A stretch of 64,000 bases of DNA from Powellomyces hirtus. Taxonomy: Eukaryota > Chytridiomycota > Chytridiomycetes > Spizellomycetales > Powellomycetaceae. Each line of letters starts with the position of its first letter. The stretch's first letter is position 1. Below the pieces are notes generated by a model. That model made no database searches. It saw nothing but the letters and a program-made list of their open reading frames with translations, and was not told the DNA's origin. Location: positions 248,001 through 312,000 of the forward strand of contig JAHLKG010000025.1 in assembly GCA_025526995.1 (NCBI GenBank). Direction: 5' to 3'. This document shows, piece by piece, positions 1 to 9,145 of the stretch. A program made the translations under genes and the position numbers.

Positions 1-1
1 T

Positions 2-1081
2 ACATCACCGACATCAAGCATACACAGCGTGACGACAAAAATCGTTGACAGTCAAGGTGCGAAGGCTTTCGTGGATGGGACGCTGAAAGATATTGGATCT
101 TACAACGGGGAAGCCAATATGGTCAAACTCCGAACGTTCATCAACAAGATTGAGACAGTTGTGAAGTACGAAATGGTTCCGCCCGAGTTTCTCGTAGATT
201 TTGTGGCTACGAAACTCACAGGATGGGCATACACTTGGTGGCAGTCGCTCTCACCAAATAAAAGGAACGCAATTACGACGTGGCATGACTTTGAAGACGT
301 TGATTCAGGAAGAACCAACACCGGTCTCAGGTCCGCCCTTCTGGCGCGGTTTGCGCCACGAAACCACACTAGGGATTCGCTGCAGAAACTACGGGAATTG
401 CGCCCCAAAGGCCGCATGGATGAGTACATCACTCAGTTTAACATGCTGGCATTTTCTCTGCCGAAAACACCGGATTACGTCCTTCAGGATTACTTCATCA
501 ACGCACTAACACCGGACCTTGCGGCGTTGGTTCAGGCTAATGAAGAAAACATAACTGATTTGAGCAGTTTACAGGCCGCTGCATCCAGGATCGCCGCCAA
601 CATGGCTAAGAAACCTAGCGGGACCACAACGGATACGCGACCAGGTGCCGCACACACTGACGCCTCTAAGAAACAAAAGGGTGGCAAGAACCACGGGGAG
701 AAGTCAACAAACGGCAAGAAGGACAAGGAATCTACTCCATCAAACAAAGGCCAAACCCAAAAGTCGGGTTGTTGGGCCTGTGGAGACCCTAAACACCGAA
801 CACAGGAGTGCAAAGTGTTAAAGAAGTTCAAATCCGAGATGGAGAAGAACAAGACGAAGCAGTCGTCTGATGGTGCTGTTAGCACAAATGCTGTGGAAGC
901 ATTACCCGTCTGGGTCCGCCAAGAACAACCGTATGAAGCCCTCATCGACTCTGGCGCTACGGACCACATGACACCTCACAAAGCGACCTTGGATCGCTCA
1001 ACCGTGTATAGTGATGTCAGAGAGTTATGCTTGCTGACAAAACATCACTACCCTCTACAGTTCGAGGTACGGTACGAGTAG
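2..1081 (+). CDS. Copia-1 Gag and start of protease (5' partial, frameshifted)
   Basis: Structural Gag protein of a copia element, forming the particle in which reverse transcription occurs. The frame is open from the window edge with no ATG before about residue 40, so the true start lies to the left. A Gag-like helical region is followed by a Lys-rich linker and a CX2CX4HX4C zinc knuckle (CWACGDPKHRTQEC, near 770-815). The aspartic protease motif DSGATDHM lies near 948-971. The frame then ends at 1081 with an unrelated tail, because an extra GA at about 1018-1022 shifts the reading frame. Without those two bases it would run straight into the pol frame, so Gag and Pol were originally one polyprotein. 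Confidence 0.85.
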   Translation, partial: TSPTSSIHSVTTKIVDSQGAKAFVDGTLKDIGSYNGEANMVKLRTFINKIETVVKYEMVPPEFLVDFVATKLTGWAYTWWQSLSPNKRNAITTWHDFEDVDSGRTNTGLRSALLARFAPRNHTRDSLQKLRELRPKGRMDEYITQFNMLAFSLPKTPDYVLQDYFINALTPDLAALVQANEENITDLSSLQAAASRIAANMAKKPSGTTTDTRPGAAHTDASKKQKGGKNHGEKSTNGKKDKESTPSNKGQTQKSGCWACGDPKHRTQECKVLKKFKSEMEKNKTKQSSDGAVSTNAVEALPVWVRQEQPYEALIDSGATDHMTPHKATLDRSTVYSDVRELCLLTKHHYPLQFEVRYE

Positions 1082-4000
1082 AAGTAAACGACTATCCAAA
1101 TCTGCTCGAGTTGGGCGGAGTCCTGCATGTGCCAGGATTACGACGAGATCTCGTATCGGTAGCGAAATGCAACGATCGAGGCATTGACGTGCTCTTCAAG
1201 TCGAATGGAGACGTCATTTTCACGCGAGACGGCAAAGAAATCGCCAAAGGCGTACGCTGCAACAACGCGTATTACCTGCAAGGTACGCTGCTGTCTGAAA
1301 GTCTGTGGACAGATTCAGAAGCATGCACTGTCGAAGTCTCTCCTACACTCGCTCATGCTTGTCTTGGACACGTTGGCAAACATGTCCTGGAGAAGATGGC
1401 ATCGGTTACGGACGGTTGGTCCGTAGTGGGGGATCTAAGCGACTTCAAAGATTGTGAAGCCTGCGTGTTAGGAAAAGCCGCTCGTCTTCCATTCTCCCCT
1501 GGTAACGTTGAAACCAGGGAGATCTGTGAGCTGATTCATTCAGACCTACAAGGACCATTTCGCATCCCTGGTTACGAAGGATCACGCTATTCGCTGGAGT
1601 TCATTGAACACGCATCCAGATACGTGACTGTTTTCCCTATTCCTTCAAAGGATTCAGCAGTCATACTCGACAAGTTTCTCGTTTACAAGGCTTGGATTGA
1701 GAAACAGACTGACCGACACATCAAGATTCTACGCACGGATCGAGGCACCGAATACTTTGGCAAGGTTCTAGCCTACCTATTGCAAAATGGTATCACTCAT
1801 CAAAAGTCCGCGGCCTATTCGAGTCAGCAAAATGGGATTGCCGAACAATGGCATTGCACGGTGCTGGACAGGGTCCGCGCCACCTTTGCGGATACGAAAT
1901 TACCCCGAAGATTCTGGCCTGCTTTACTAGTAGCAGCGGGATACATCTATTCCCTTACATACAACCGCATCAACAAGAAGACGCCGCATGAAATACTGTT
2001 TGGCCGGCGTCCTGATGTCGCCCATCTTAGGCGTATCGGTTGCGTGGCGTATTCCGTTCTAACAAGCAAAGGACGCGATAAAATGGGAAATCGAGCAAAG
2101 AAGGCTTACTTGGTAGGCTATGCTCAACCCTCAGGTACCAAGGGGTATCTGGCATGGGACCCTGTTACTGACAAGGTCGAAGTGTCACGAGACGTGATCT
2201 TCAAAGAAGACCTGGGACTCGAACCCAAATATCAGCAGGATCCTGCACATCTTGACCTCCTAGATGAGGAGAGTCAGGAGGATGACGTCAAATACGCCGT
2301 GGAGGCAATTATCGACGAGCGCCACAGTAAGGCGCACACGAAAGAGTACTTGGTTAAGTGGGAGGGATATCAAGAACCTACCTGGGAGTCCCGACTCTCA
2401 TTACTCGATACTACCGCATTGGATGACTGGGAGAATCGAGTAGCCGCATACGACGTCGGCACACGACGAAATGACCCCATTGCTGCATACGCCGCCCGCG
2501 CGCGGACTCAAGCAACGATCAACGAAGACGCCATGACATGGAAGCAAGCGATGAAAACCCCTCAGAAGGAGGAATTTCTCAAGGCTGCACGCATCGAGTA
2601 CCAATCCCTGGTCGACAATGGTACATGGAAACTCACCAAGCGTCCACGTAACAAGCGAGTGATCGGCACAACATGGGTCTTTCGAACGAAGGTCAATCCC
2701 GATGGCACTTTTAACAAGTTCAAAGCCAGAGCAGTGGCTCAAGGCTTCTCTCAACAACCCGGTCGCGATTTTGGTGATACATACTCACCGACGCTACCAT
2801 TCACAGCGCTACGCCTCTTCTTGGCGTATTGTGTCCAGCACGGGCTGGACATCCACAGTATGAACGCTGTCACCGCCTTCCTTAACAGTGATATTGATAA
2901 GGATATCTACATCGAGCAGTTTGAGGGATTCGAAGATCCGGATCACCCCAAAGGCGAATGGGTCCTGAAGCTACTGAAAGCTCTCTACGGCCTGAAGCGA
3001 TCACCTCTTCTTTGGTATGAGACCTTGAAGACTGCACTGTTGAAGCTCGGCTACAAAGCGGTTACTGTATGCCCTTGTATCTTTTTTAAGTACGCGACAT
3101 ACGACCGTACACCTCCGTCGAACGACAACCTGGTCCTTATTCTCGTCTTCGTCGACGATCTGCTTGATGCAGCGAAGGATCCGGAGATTCTGGCGAACAG
3201 CAAGATGGAACTACATTCGAAGTTCAAGTTTACGGAACAAGGTTGCGTATCCAGTCACCTTGGTCTCGTCTACAAATATGACTTCAACTCTCCTGTTTGT
3301 ACCCTCGAAATCTCAAATGTCAAGTATATCGACGACGCTCTTGCACAATTCGGCATGAGCGACTGCCATCCTGTCTCCACTCCGTACGCCGTGTCAGCGT
3401 GTAACCAACAACCGGAGGATTCGACACCATTCACGAATCTCAAAGTGTATCAGGACGCAGTGGGGGTCCTCACTTGGGCCTCCATCACATGGCAATGGGA
3501 TATCGCCACTTCAGTCGGTTACGTTGCGCGCCGCGTGGCCGCACCTACCAACTCCGACTGGAACAATGTTAAGCGCATTTTCCGCTATTTGAAGGGTACC
3601 CGCGATTATGCCCTCAAGTTTACATCCGAAAGAAATGATCCGCGTGGCTTACGCATATTCACGGATGCGGATTATGCAGGAGAACTCACCGACCGGACGT
3701 CCACTACAGGTATTTTGGCCCTTTACAATGGGTTTCCTGTTCTGTGGAAAAGCAGCAAGCAGAAGTGCACCGCCCAAAGTACGACCGAAGCGGAGTATAT
3801 AGCTGCCAGTACCGGCCACAACAAAGCCAAATGGGTACGCCAACTCTTGGCGGAAGTTTTGGGACCTCAACCGGATTACAAATCTCGACCGGTCCCTCTA
3901 CATGTCGATAATCAGAGCGCCGGGACCTTGATTCAGTCTAAGGCTATCAACCAACGCACCAAACACATCGACGTTCGGTACCACGCTATACGCGATTCGT

Positions 4001-4878
4001 TCGCGAAGCAAATTATCAAAATCATTGACACCAATACGGACGATCAACTGGCGGACATCTTTACAAAGCCGTTTCCCACTATGAAACATAAGGACACTGT
4101 CCTGAGGATTACGAATGGGACTCATATATTTGATGAACGCATACGCAATGAGGGCGCGTCTACGGAAGCACACCGAGCTCAAGTGTTACTCGCTGAATGT
4201 CAGGAGAATTACTCACAACACCAGCTTACCTTGGCTACTACACCACAATTGTGGAACCCGACGCAATGCCTCCCAAGGAGGATGGGCCTGCCCCTCCTCC
4301 ATCATCCTCATCGCTTGAGGGTGAGCGTCGGCTTGAAGAACCCGATGGGCCCTCCAACTCCTCGGCTGCCCCCTCCTCCTCCTCTTCCTCATCATTATAT
4401 GGAGCTTCCTGCTCCAGGATGTCCCACTCCCTCTTCACCTCCGCTGCAGACTTCTTGTCCGCAGTCCTCTTCTTCGCCTGGGCTGTATCCTTGCCCTTCC
4501 CAACCGCCAGCTTCCGGCTCCGCCGGTCCTCCAGTATGGACCTCAGTCCATCAAGCGTCCCGCTCGCACGTGCGCGACCAAGAGGCGTACCAGACCTTGC
4601 CCGTTCCTTCACCCGGTCTTTCGCCTGCTCGATGTGACGTTCAAGGACCCCTTGACGGTCCTTGCGGTGGAACTGTCGGGCATGCGCTGCCGACATCGTT
4701 CAAATCTCCGCTCGGGACAACCCCGCAGCAGGTGCGCCTCCCTGTGGTGCAGAGGGCACCACTGACAACGGCACAGCAGGAGCTGTGGTCGTTGCAGGAG
4801 CGGTTACCGGCGGTCCTGTCTTTCTTGCCGTCTGCTTCGCTTTGCCCGAACCTGACAACTACACCGGCACATAATTAG
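1027..4878 (+). CDS. Copia-1 Pol: protease end, integrase, chromodomain, RT, RNase H
   Basis: Open frame of 1283 codons with no ATG at its head; it is the frameshifted continuation of Gag. In order: the end of protease; pre-integrase (HACLGHVGKHVLEKMA); an integrase core with HSDLQGPF, RTDRGTEY and NGIAEQWH giving D, D and E; a chromodomain (2290-2455, YLVKWEGYQEPTWE); RT; and RNase H (TDADYAGELTD, then AQSTTEAEYIAAS). RT box 1 reads SMNAVTAFLNS where the family has a catalytic Asp before the V/A, so Asn replaces it. The second box is FVDDLL. Homology ends near 4130 with LADIFTKPFP and a short tail. The remaining 700 bases are open only by chance, being antisense to another reading frame. The element is probably not autonomous. 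Confidence 0.88.
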   Translation: MLADKTSLPSTVRGTVRVEVNDYPNLLELGGVLHVPGLRRDLVSVAKCNDRGIDVLFKSNGDVIFTRDGKEIAKGVRCNNAYYLQGTLLSESLWTDSEACTVEVSPTLAHACLGHVGKHVLEKMASVTDGWSVVGDLSDFKDCEACVLGKAARLPFSPGNVETREICELIHSDLQGPFRIPGYEGSRYSLEFIEHASRYVTVFPIPSKDSAVILDKFLVYKAWIEKQTDRHIKILRTDRGTEYFGKVLAYLLQNGITHQKSAAYSSQQNGIAEQWHCTVLDRVRATFADTKLPRRFWPALLVAAGYIYSLTYNRINKKTPHEILFGRRPDVAHLRRIGCVAYSVLTSKGRDKMGNRAKKAYLVGYAQPSGTKGYLAWDPVTDKVEVSRDVIFKEDLGLEPKYQQDPAHLDLLDEESQEDDVKYAVEAIIDERHSKAHTKEYLVKWEGYQEPTWESRLSLLDTTALDDWENRVAAYDVGTRRNDPIAAYAARARTQATINEDAMTWKQAMKTPQKEEFLKAARIEYQSLVDNGTWKLTKRPRNKRVIGTTWVFRTKVNPDGTFNKFKARAVAQGFSQQPGRDFGDTYSPTLPFTALRLFLAYCVQHGLDIHSMNAVTAFLNSDIDKDIYIEQFEGFEDPDHPKGEWVLKLLKALYGLKRSPLLWYETLKTALLKLGYKAVTVCPCIFFKYATYDRTPPSNDNLVLILVFVDDLLDAAKDPEILANSKMELHSKFKFTEQGCVSSHLGLVYKYDFNSPVCTLEISNVKYIDDALAQFGMSDCHPVSTPYAVSACNQQPEDSTPFTNLKVYQDAVGVLTWASITWQWDIATSVGYVARRVAAPTNSDWNNVKRIFRYLKGTRDYALKFTSERNDPRGLRIFTDADYAGELTDRTSTTGILALYNGFPVLWKSSKQKCTAQSTTEAEYIAASTGHNKAKWVRQLLAEVLGPQPDYKSRPVPLHVDNQSAGTLIQSKAINQRTKHIDVRYHAIRDSFAKQIIKIIDTNTDDQLADIFTKPFPTMKHKDTVLRITNGTHIFDERIRNEGASTEAHRAQVLLAECQENYSQHQLTLATTPQLWNPTQCLPRRMGLPLLHHPHRLRVSVGLKNPMGPPTPRLPPPPPLPHHYMELPAPGCPTPSSPPLQTSCPQSSSSPGLYPCPSQPPASGSAGPPVWTSVHQASRSHVRDQEAYQTLPVPSPGLSPARCDVQGPLDGPCGGTVGHALPTSFKSPLGTTPQQVRLPVVQRAPLTTAQQELWSLQERLPAVLSFLPSASLCPNLTTTPAHN

Positions 4879-4937
4879 AAACGTACGCCTCATTGGCGCG
4901 GATCTCATAGACGTACCCTGGCCATTCCTCGTATCTT
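4238..4937 (-). pseudogene. Antisense reading frame at the copia-1 3' end, two in-frame stops
   Basis: On the minus strand one frame runs from about 4937 to 4238 and is broken by only two stops, a TAG near 4884 and a TGA near 4703. It starts with an aromatic-rich stretch (EEWPGYVYEIRANEAYV), passes through a Pro/Ala/Thr-rich linker into a Lys/Arg-rich helical region (ERHIEQAKDRVKERARSG), and ends in an acidic Glu/Asp-rich tail. The last 152 codons are open from an ATG at 4696. Composition and order look like a real protein with decay mutations, not a chance frame. I do not recognise the family. It lies between copia-1 RNase H and the LTR, in opposite orientation. Confidence 0.45.
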
Positions 4938-5031
4938 TAAAAATGAAATAAATGGGGGTGTTTGGGGGTGTGTGCGGGGCTGTGTAGTAAAGGTAGATAG
5001 AGCAACTCTCTCACTGCCAGACTGACAGGTC

Positions 5032-5041
5032 TGAGTGGGGG
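5032..5041 (+). other. Polypurine tract of copia-1
   Basis: A purine-rich run ending in GGGGG directly precedes the TG that opens the 3' LTR, the expected place for the plus-strand primer. Confidence 0.6.
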
Positions 5042-5282
5042 TGTTAGCACGTACAGACTCTGTCATCGAGTCACAACTGCGCCATCGCAGGGCGTATCAC
5101 GTGATCACGTGAGCCCACGTGATCAACTCCGATATAAGTAGTTTTCGTTCCATACTTAATATATTGGTGGGGACTTTTCTCTTTTTCTCCAAGTAGAGCG
5201 GGATTAAGTTACTTCGTTGTTCTGCTCAGTCAACTACCCTAAAGGTTCCTCAACTATCTACTCAGATACTCTCAGACCAACA
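5042..5282 (+). repeat. Copia-1 3' LTR (241 bp)
   Basis: It begins TGTTAG and ends CCAACA, giving the short inverted TG...CA ends of an LTR. It contains the palindrome CACGTGATCACGTG (5098-5111), a further CACGTGATC, and a TATA-like GATATAAG near 5131, a plausible promoter. Directly after it the antisense copia-2 RT sequence begins. No second copy is in the window. Confidence 0.75.
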
Positions 5283-5755
5283 GGATGTCTTGATTGACAA
5301 GATTTCCGATTCGGTCTTTGCGAAAATGAGGAGATCGTCGACGTAGACGGAGATGTACTGCAATGAGTCACTTCCAGGTAGAGTTCTGATGTAGACAGCA
5401 TTGTCATTTGCCAGGCGCTTGAATCCCAAAGAAGTCAGTTCTTTGTGAAGTAGGGAGTACCATTCACGCGGGGCTTGTTTCAGACCGTAAAGGGCCTTTT
5501 GGAGTCGAAGGATGGTCAGATTAGGATGGTCTTGGTAACAATCCCATTCAGGAATGCGGTTACTACATCCATTTGGTGGCATTTCAAGCCCAGGCTGGCA
5601 GCGAGAGCGAGGAGGACGCGTTGGGTAGCAATCTTGGCAACCGGAGCGTAGGTTCTGTTGTAGTCGATGCCGTAGCGTTGTTCAAAGCCTTTCACTACAA
5701 GCCGGGCCTTGTATCATCGGGGTTGGCCATTCAGGTCTTGTGTAGTCTTGAATAC
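5283..5755 (-). pseudogene. Copia-2 reverse transcriptase fragment
   Basis: Reads [38 protein letters not shown] and YVDDLLIFAKTESE, the ordered copia RT motifs with both catalytic Asp sites present. Between FLNG and the KALYG motif about 25 residues are missing and the frame shifts, so the gene is dead. The homology breaks off at the copia-1 LTR. Confidence 0.85.
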
Positions 5756-6912
5756 CTATTTGGTGCGGATGAACCGTTGATTGTGCGGTAAGGATTTGGG
5801 GTTAATGACTTCCCATGTTTCATTGGTGTGCAGGGACTTCAACTCAGCGTTTAGGGCCTCGGTCCACTTTGGCACATCATCTGATGAGAGCGCTTGTTTG
5901 TAGGTTTGGGGTTCTTTGGTGCTTGTAGCCAAAAGAGCGATCGCTGTCTTCTTGTTGATGTTGTCAGCAAAGACCGTCAAATGATTGACATTTTGGATAG
6001 GTTCCCATGTATTATCTTCGTCTTTGAATCCCAGCCATTTGCAGAGGAATTTGCGGCCTTCCTTGCCATCACGTGAGTCAAGAATCTCTTCAACCTTGTA
6101 GTGTTCTTTGGGGGGGGGATGTAGTCTTTTGCAAGTTCGAGTGCTGAGGTTTCGTTGAATGTTACATTGCAAGAAATGACTTTTCCTTGACGGTTATCAT
6201 CCCAACAGCGGTACGCACCGCCAAATTCGTAACCAATGAGTTTGAGATGTGTGGCACGCGGTGCCAACTTTGAGACTTGTTTTCTCTTGACGAGATGCAC
6301 GAAGGCATTGGCCCAGATCACACGAAGGTGAGAAAGTGAGGGCTCTTTGCCGTTGAGCCGTTTGTATGGCAAAATGTTGTTATTGGACTTGTGGGGTAGG
6401 CGATTCCGTAAGTAGACTGATGTAGCCGCTAACTCGATCCAGAGTTGTTTTGGGATGCCGTATGTGTGTTCCAATGAACCAATGGTGTTGAACAGGGTGA
6501 GGTTGAACCTTTCTGCTACACTGTTGGACTGTGGGGAATCTGCAGCAGTGAGTTCGTGCAGAATGCCCTATTTCAAAATGAATTCTTTCAGATTGTGATT
6601 GACAAACTCCCCCCCTCAATTGGAATGAAGTTGTCTGACCCATTCGTTGGTCTGATTTTCAATGAAATTGATGAATTCAATCAATTTTGCAGTAGATTCA
6701 CTCTTTGTCTTCAAAAAGAAGATTCATGTGAAGCGTGAATAGTTATTGATCACAACAAGGGAATGTTTCTCATTGCCAACCGCTGGTATGTGCGGACCGT
6801 TTAGGTCAAAATGTAGGCGATTGAGTGGCGTCTTGGACCGTGTCATCGTACCGTTGAATGGTGAGCGCTTGTGCTTACCAAACTCGCAACCTTTGCAGAC
6901 CTCGTTGGTCAA
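5756..6912 (-). pseudogene. Copia-2 integrase and chromodomain, frameshifted
   Basis: Pieces in different frames give CKGCEFGKHKRSPF (integrase zinc region), RNRLPHKSNNN and SHLRVIWANAFVH (integrase core and C-terminus), then a chromodomain (about 5985-6108; KVEEILDSRDGKEGRKFLCKW, shortened here to KVEEILDSRDG and FLCKWLGFKDEDNTWEP), then the RT lead-in WTEALNAELKSLHTNETWEV. The shift at the integrase-chromodomain border falls in a run of G (6109-6117 on the plus strand), consistent with homopolymer slippage. The chromodomain lies exactly in the integrase-RT linker, as in copia-1. Confidence 0.8.
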
Positions 6913-6922
6913 TGGGAGCTTG

Positions 6923-7197
6923 TGTAATGAGGCGTGGCTCGCCAGCCTAAGCCTAGGTACGTGTCGGGAAGGGCCCCGCGCAAGATGGATGCTAGCGTCA
7001 GCATCCTGAAGGGTACCAGACCTCAGGGATGGCCACGGATGGTCATCACGTGACCGGGACCGCCTCGCGGTCCAGAAGAAAAGTAGGAATACTCCGACGA
7101 GGGCGTATTCAAGACTTAGGGATCTTACAGTAGAATTAGAGATAGGGAATTCCCAAAGAGAAGACTAGACTCTGGCAACGGACCTAGTATTATTACA
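6923..7197 (-). repeat. Solo LTR of the gypsy-1 family inside copia-2
   Basis: This 275-bp copy is clearly homologous, in reverse orientation, to the LTRs at 22670, 30280 and 60520. It begins TGTAAT and ends ATTACA. It is flanked by GCTTG at 6918-6922 and again at 7198-7202, a 5-bp target duplication. It splits the copia-2 integrase zinc region: HHRLGHPGTRIMKQLKL lies on one side and the CKGCEFGKH part on the other. No internal gypsy sequence remains, so LTR-LTR recombination removed it. Confidence 0.93.
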
Positions 7198-9145
7198 GCT
7201 TGAGTTGCTTCATGATGCGAGTGCCAGGATGGCCCAAACGGTGATGCCAGAGGGTTCTTTCGTTGACAGGAGAAGAGGGACTAGAACAAGCCCCAGAAGA
7301 AGCCGCCAAAGCAGCAGCGGAGGCAGTGCTAAAGCTGCCTGCCCCCCTCCCTTTCCGAGAGCACCAAGGGGGGGGGCCCCCCCGCCGGTCTGGTTGACGG
7401 CGGGGAGGACCCCTCGGTGCTCTGGGGGGGGCATCCTCAGTGAGGATGGGGCTGACGTTCCCTGATGGGGCCGACCAGCCCCAATTTGGGGCCGCCGGCC
7501 CCTCCATTGTGGCTTGGGTCGGAATAGAACGCGTGACCGAGATACCGGTAGTGTCTGTCGACAGGTTGGACGCTTTTGTACTTGAGCGAGTTTGAGTAGC
7601 GAAAGCCATCGGAGTTGGCGAGATGTGATACATTCCTCGAACGAGAGGTATGGTGATGTCATTCGTAGTGCCATTGCAGTCTTGAATGACAGCGCTCTCA
7701 TCTTCAAAAGTGACTCTCTTTCCATCTTTGGCGAGTGCGGAGACCGAGATGAGAGTTTTGGCGAGTTTCGGAACATAGAGAACATCACTGAGAGGTACAT
7801 CTCCATCTGGAAGCTTCAAGATAGCGTTCCCTTTCACTTCGGCATTGAGAAAGGCGTTATTTCCAAATCTGACGCGCGTTGAGTGCTCTTCATAGGATTC
7901 GAGAATGGAAATGTCATTCGTCATGTGCTGTGAGCAGCCCGAATCCAGGTAAGCCAATGTAGTGGCGTTGTGTGCTTCTGCAATGTTGGCATTAGCAGCG
8001 GGTTTTAAGGCTTCGACAGCCTTGGCTTTGATGGGACAATTGAATGGGGTATGTTCATTCGAATTGCATAACCAACAGGGGAAGTTCTGTCTCTTCTTCG
8101 AGTCAGTGGTCTTCTTTGCGTCGGTCTTCTTGTGACTTGAGCTGTCTTTCTTTGAAGGTTGGGCTTTGAGCGCGATGTTTTTGCCCTTCTTGGCGAAACG
8201 GTTATTTTGGTTACTCTTGTTACTTCCATTGTCCAAACGTTTGGCAGCCGCTTGTAGGCCTTCGAGATCTACGAAACTTTGTGTTCTGATGAGCTCTGCT
8301 TGATGTTCGTTCATGCCTCGAAGGTAGAACCATTTGTAGACTAGAAACGGGATGTCTGAGACGAGCTGACTGGTAATCTTCGCAAACGAGGTATTGTACT
8401 GTGAGATAGTATGGCTTCCTTGTCGCAATCTTTCTAGTTGAGTGAGTAGGACTTCCTCGTGATCGGTCGGTTGATAACGCCGGAGGAATGGTCCTTTGAA
8501 AGTTTGCCAATTTGTGATGGGGTCAGCATTCCCCTTTTCAGCCTCTTTGCAGTAATTTCGATACCATTGTTTTGCATCGCCAGAGAGTTTGGTGAAGATG
8601 AATGCAAGTTGTTCTTCTCCAGGTACTGATTTGAGACGAAAGACCACTTCAATCTGATCAACAAAGTCGACGAGTTTTGAGAGATTTCCCGTTCCATCGA
8701 ATGTGATGACTGCATTAATCGCTGATTGAAAGAATGTGAATGATGTGCACTGGGCTTCACGGTCATCGCTCTTTCTGCTGCTCGTAGTTGTTGTGCTCTC
8801 CATTGGGGAAGACGGACGAAAGTGAGGGGCAACTGGGGCTTCAACTTCGCCGTGAGTAATGTGTTGATGTAGAAAAGGGTACTCAAGGCCCGCTTTTGGG
8901 CTTCTCATCGGTGAAACAGCCATAGGATGACCATCGATATGAGGCTTTTTGTACTTTTTGGGTTGTTGATGGGAAGTTGATGTAGCGAGAGGGTTTGAAC
9001 TAGTCAATAAAGTCCTCTCCAACCTGTCCATCCGATGGTCGAGCTTTTCGTCGATTTTCCATCTTGAACCTCTGCAGAATGTCCATGACAATGTCAGTCG
9101 GTACTCCAGACGGTACTGTCGGCAGGTCTGCATGAATTTCTCCAT
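7193..9145 (-). CDS. Copia-2 Gag, zinc knuckle and protease (650 codons)
   Basis: Copia Gag with the retrotransposon Gag helices (KLSGDAKQWYRNYCKEAEKG, LERLRQGSHTISQYNTSF), a Lys-rich linker, a CX2CX4HX4C knuckle (CWLCNSNEHTPFNC) and the protease motif LDSGCSQHM. A Pro/Gly/Arg-rich insert precedes the pre-integrase HHRLGHPG motif. The frame ends only because the solo LTR interrupts it. The ATG at 9145 is probably not the true start: another frame upstream (9000-9197) looks like the original Gag N-terminus (DIVMDILQRF), joined by a shift near 9060. Confidence 0.8.
   Translation of the reverse strand: MEKFMQTCRQYRLEYRLTLSWTFCRGSRWKIDEKLDHRMDRLERTLLTSSNPLATSTSHQQPKKYKKPHIDGHPMAVSPMRSPKAGLEYPFLHQHITHGEVEAPVAPHFRPSSPMESTTTTSSRKSDDREAQCTSFTFFQSAINAVITFDGTGNLSKLVDFVDQIEVVFRLKSVPGEEQLAFIFTKLSGDAKQWYRNYCKEAEKGNADPITNWQTFKGPFLRRYQPTDHEEVLLTQLERLRQGSHTISQYNTSFAKITSQLVSDIPFLVYKWFYLRGMNEHQAELIRTQSFVDLEGLQAAAKRLDNGSNKSNQNNRFAKKGKNIALKAQPSKKDSSSHKKTDAKKTTDSKKRQNFPCWLCNSNEHTPFNCPIKAKAVEALKPAANANIAEAHNATTLAYLDSGCSQHMTNDISILESYEEHSTRVRFGNNAFLNAEVKGNAILKLPDGDVPLSDVLYVPKLAKTLISVSALAKDGKRVTFEDESAVIQDCNGTTNDITIPLVRGMYHISPTPMAFATQTRSSTKASNLSTDTTGISVTRSIPTQATMEGPAAPNWGWSAPSGNVSPILTEDAPPRAPRGPPRRQPDRRGGPPPWCSRKGRGAGSFSTASAAALAASSGACSSPSSPVNERTLWHHRLGHPGTRIMKQLKL

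Larger units (their letters stand above)
1..5282 (+). mobile_element. Copia-1: Ty1/copia LTR retrotransposon, left end off-window
   Basis: Domain order is Gag, zinc knuckle, protease, integrase, chromodomain, reverse transcriptase, RNase H. Integrase before RT defines Ty1/copia. The window opens inside or just before gag, so the 5' LTR is missing. The 3' LTR ends at 5282, where the sequence passes directly into an RT gene on the other strand (copia-2), so copia-1 most likely inserted into copia-2. The copy is decayed: a 2-base duplication splits gag-protease from pol and the first RT catalytic Asp reads as Asn. The target duplication cannot be checked because the left end is absent. Confidence 0.9.

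Noticed and set aside
4197..4637. Plus-strand frame of 146 codons and the 3' quarter of the copia-1 pol frame
   Set aside because: Both are Ser/Pro-rich shadows of the antisense frame at 4238-4937; pol homology ends near 4130.
7205..7465. Plus-strand frame opposite copia-2 Gag
   Set aside because: Shadow of the Pro/Gly/Arg-rich insert in the minus-strand Gag-protease frame.
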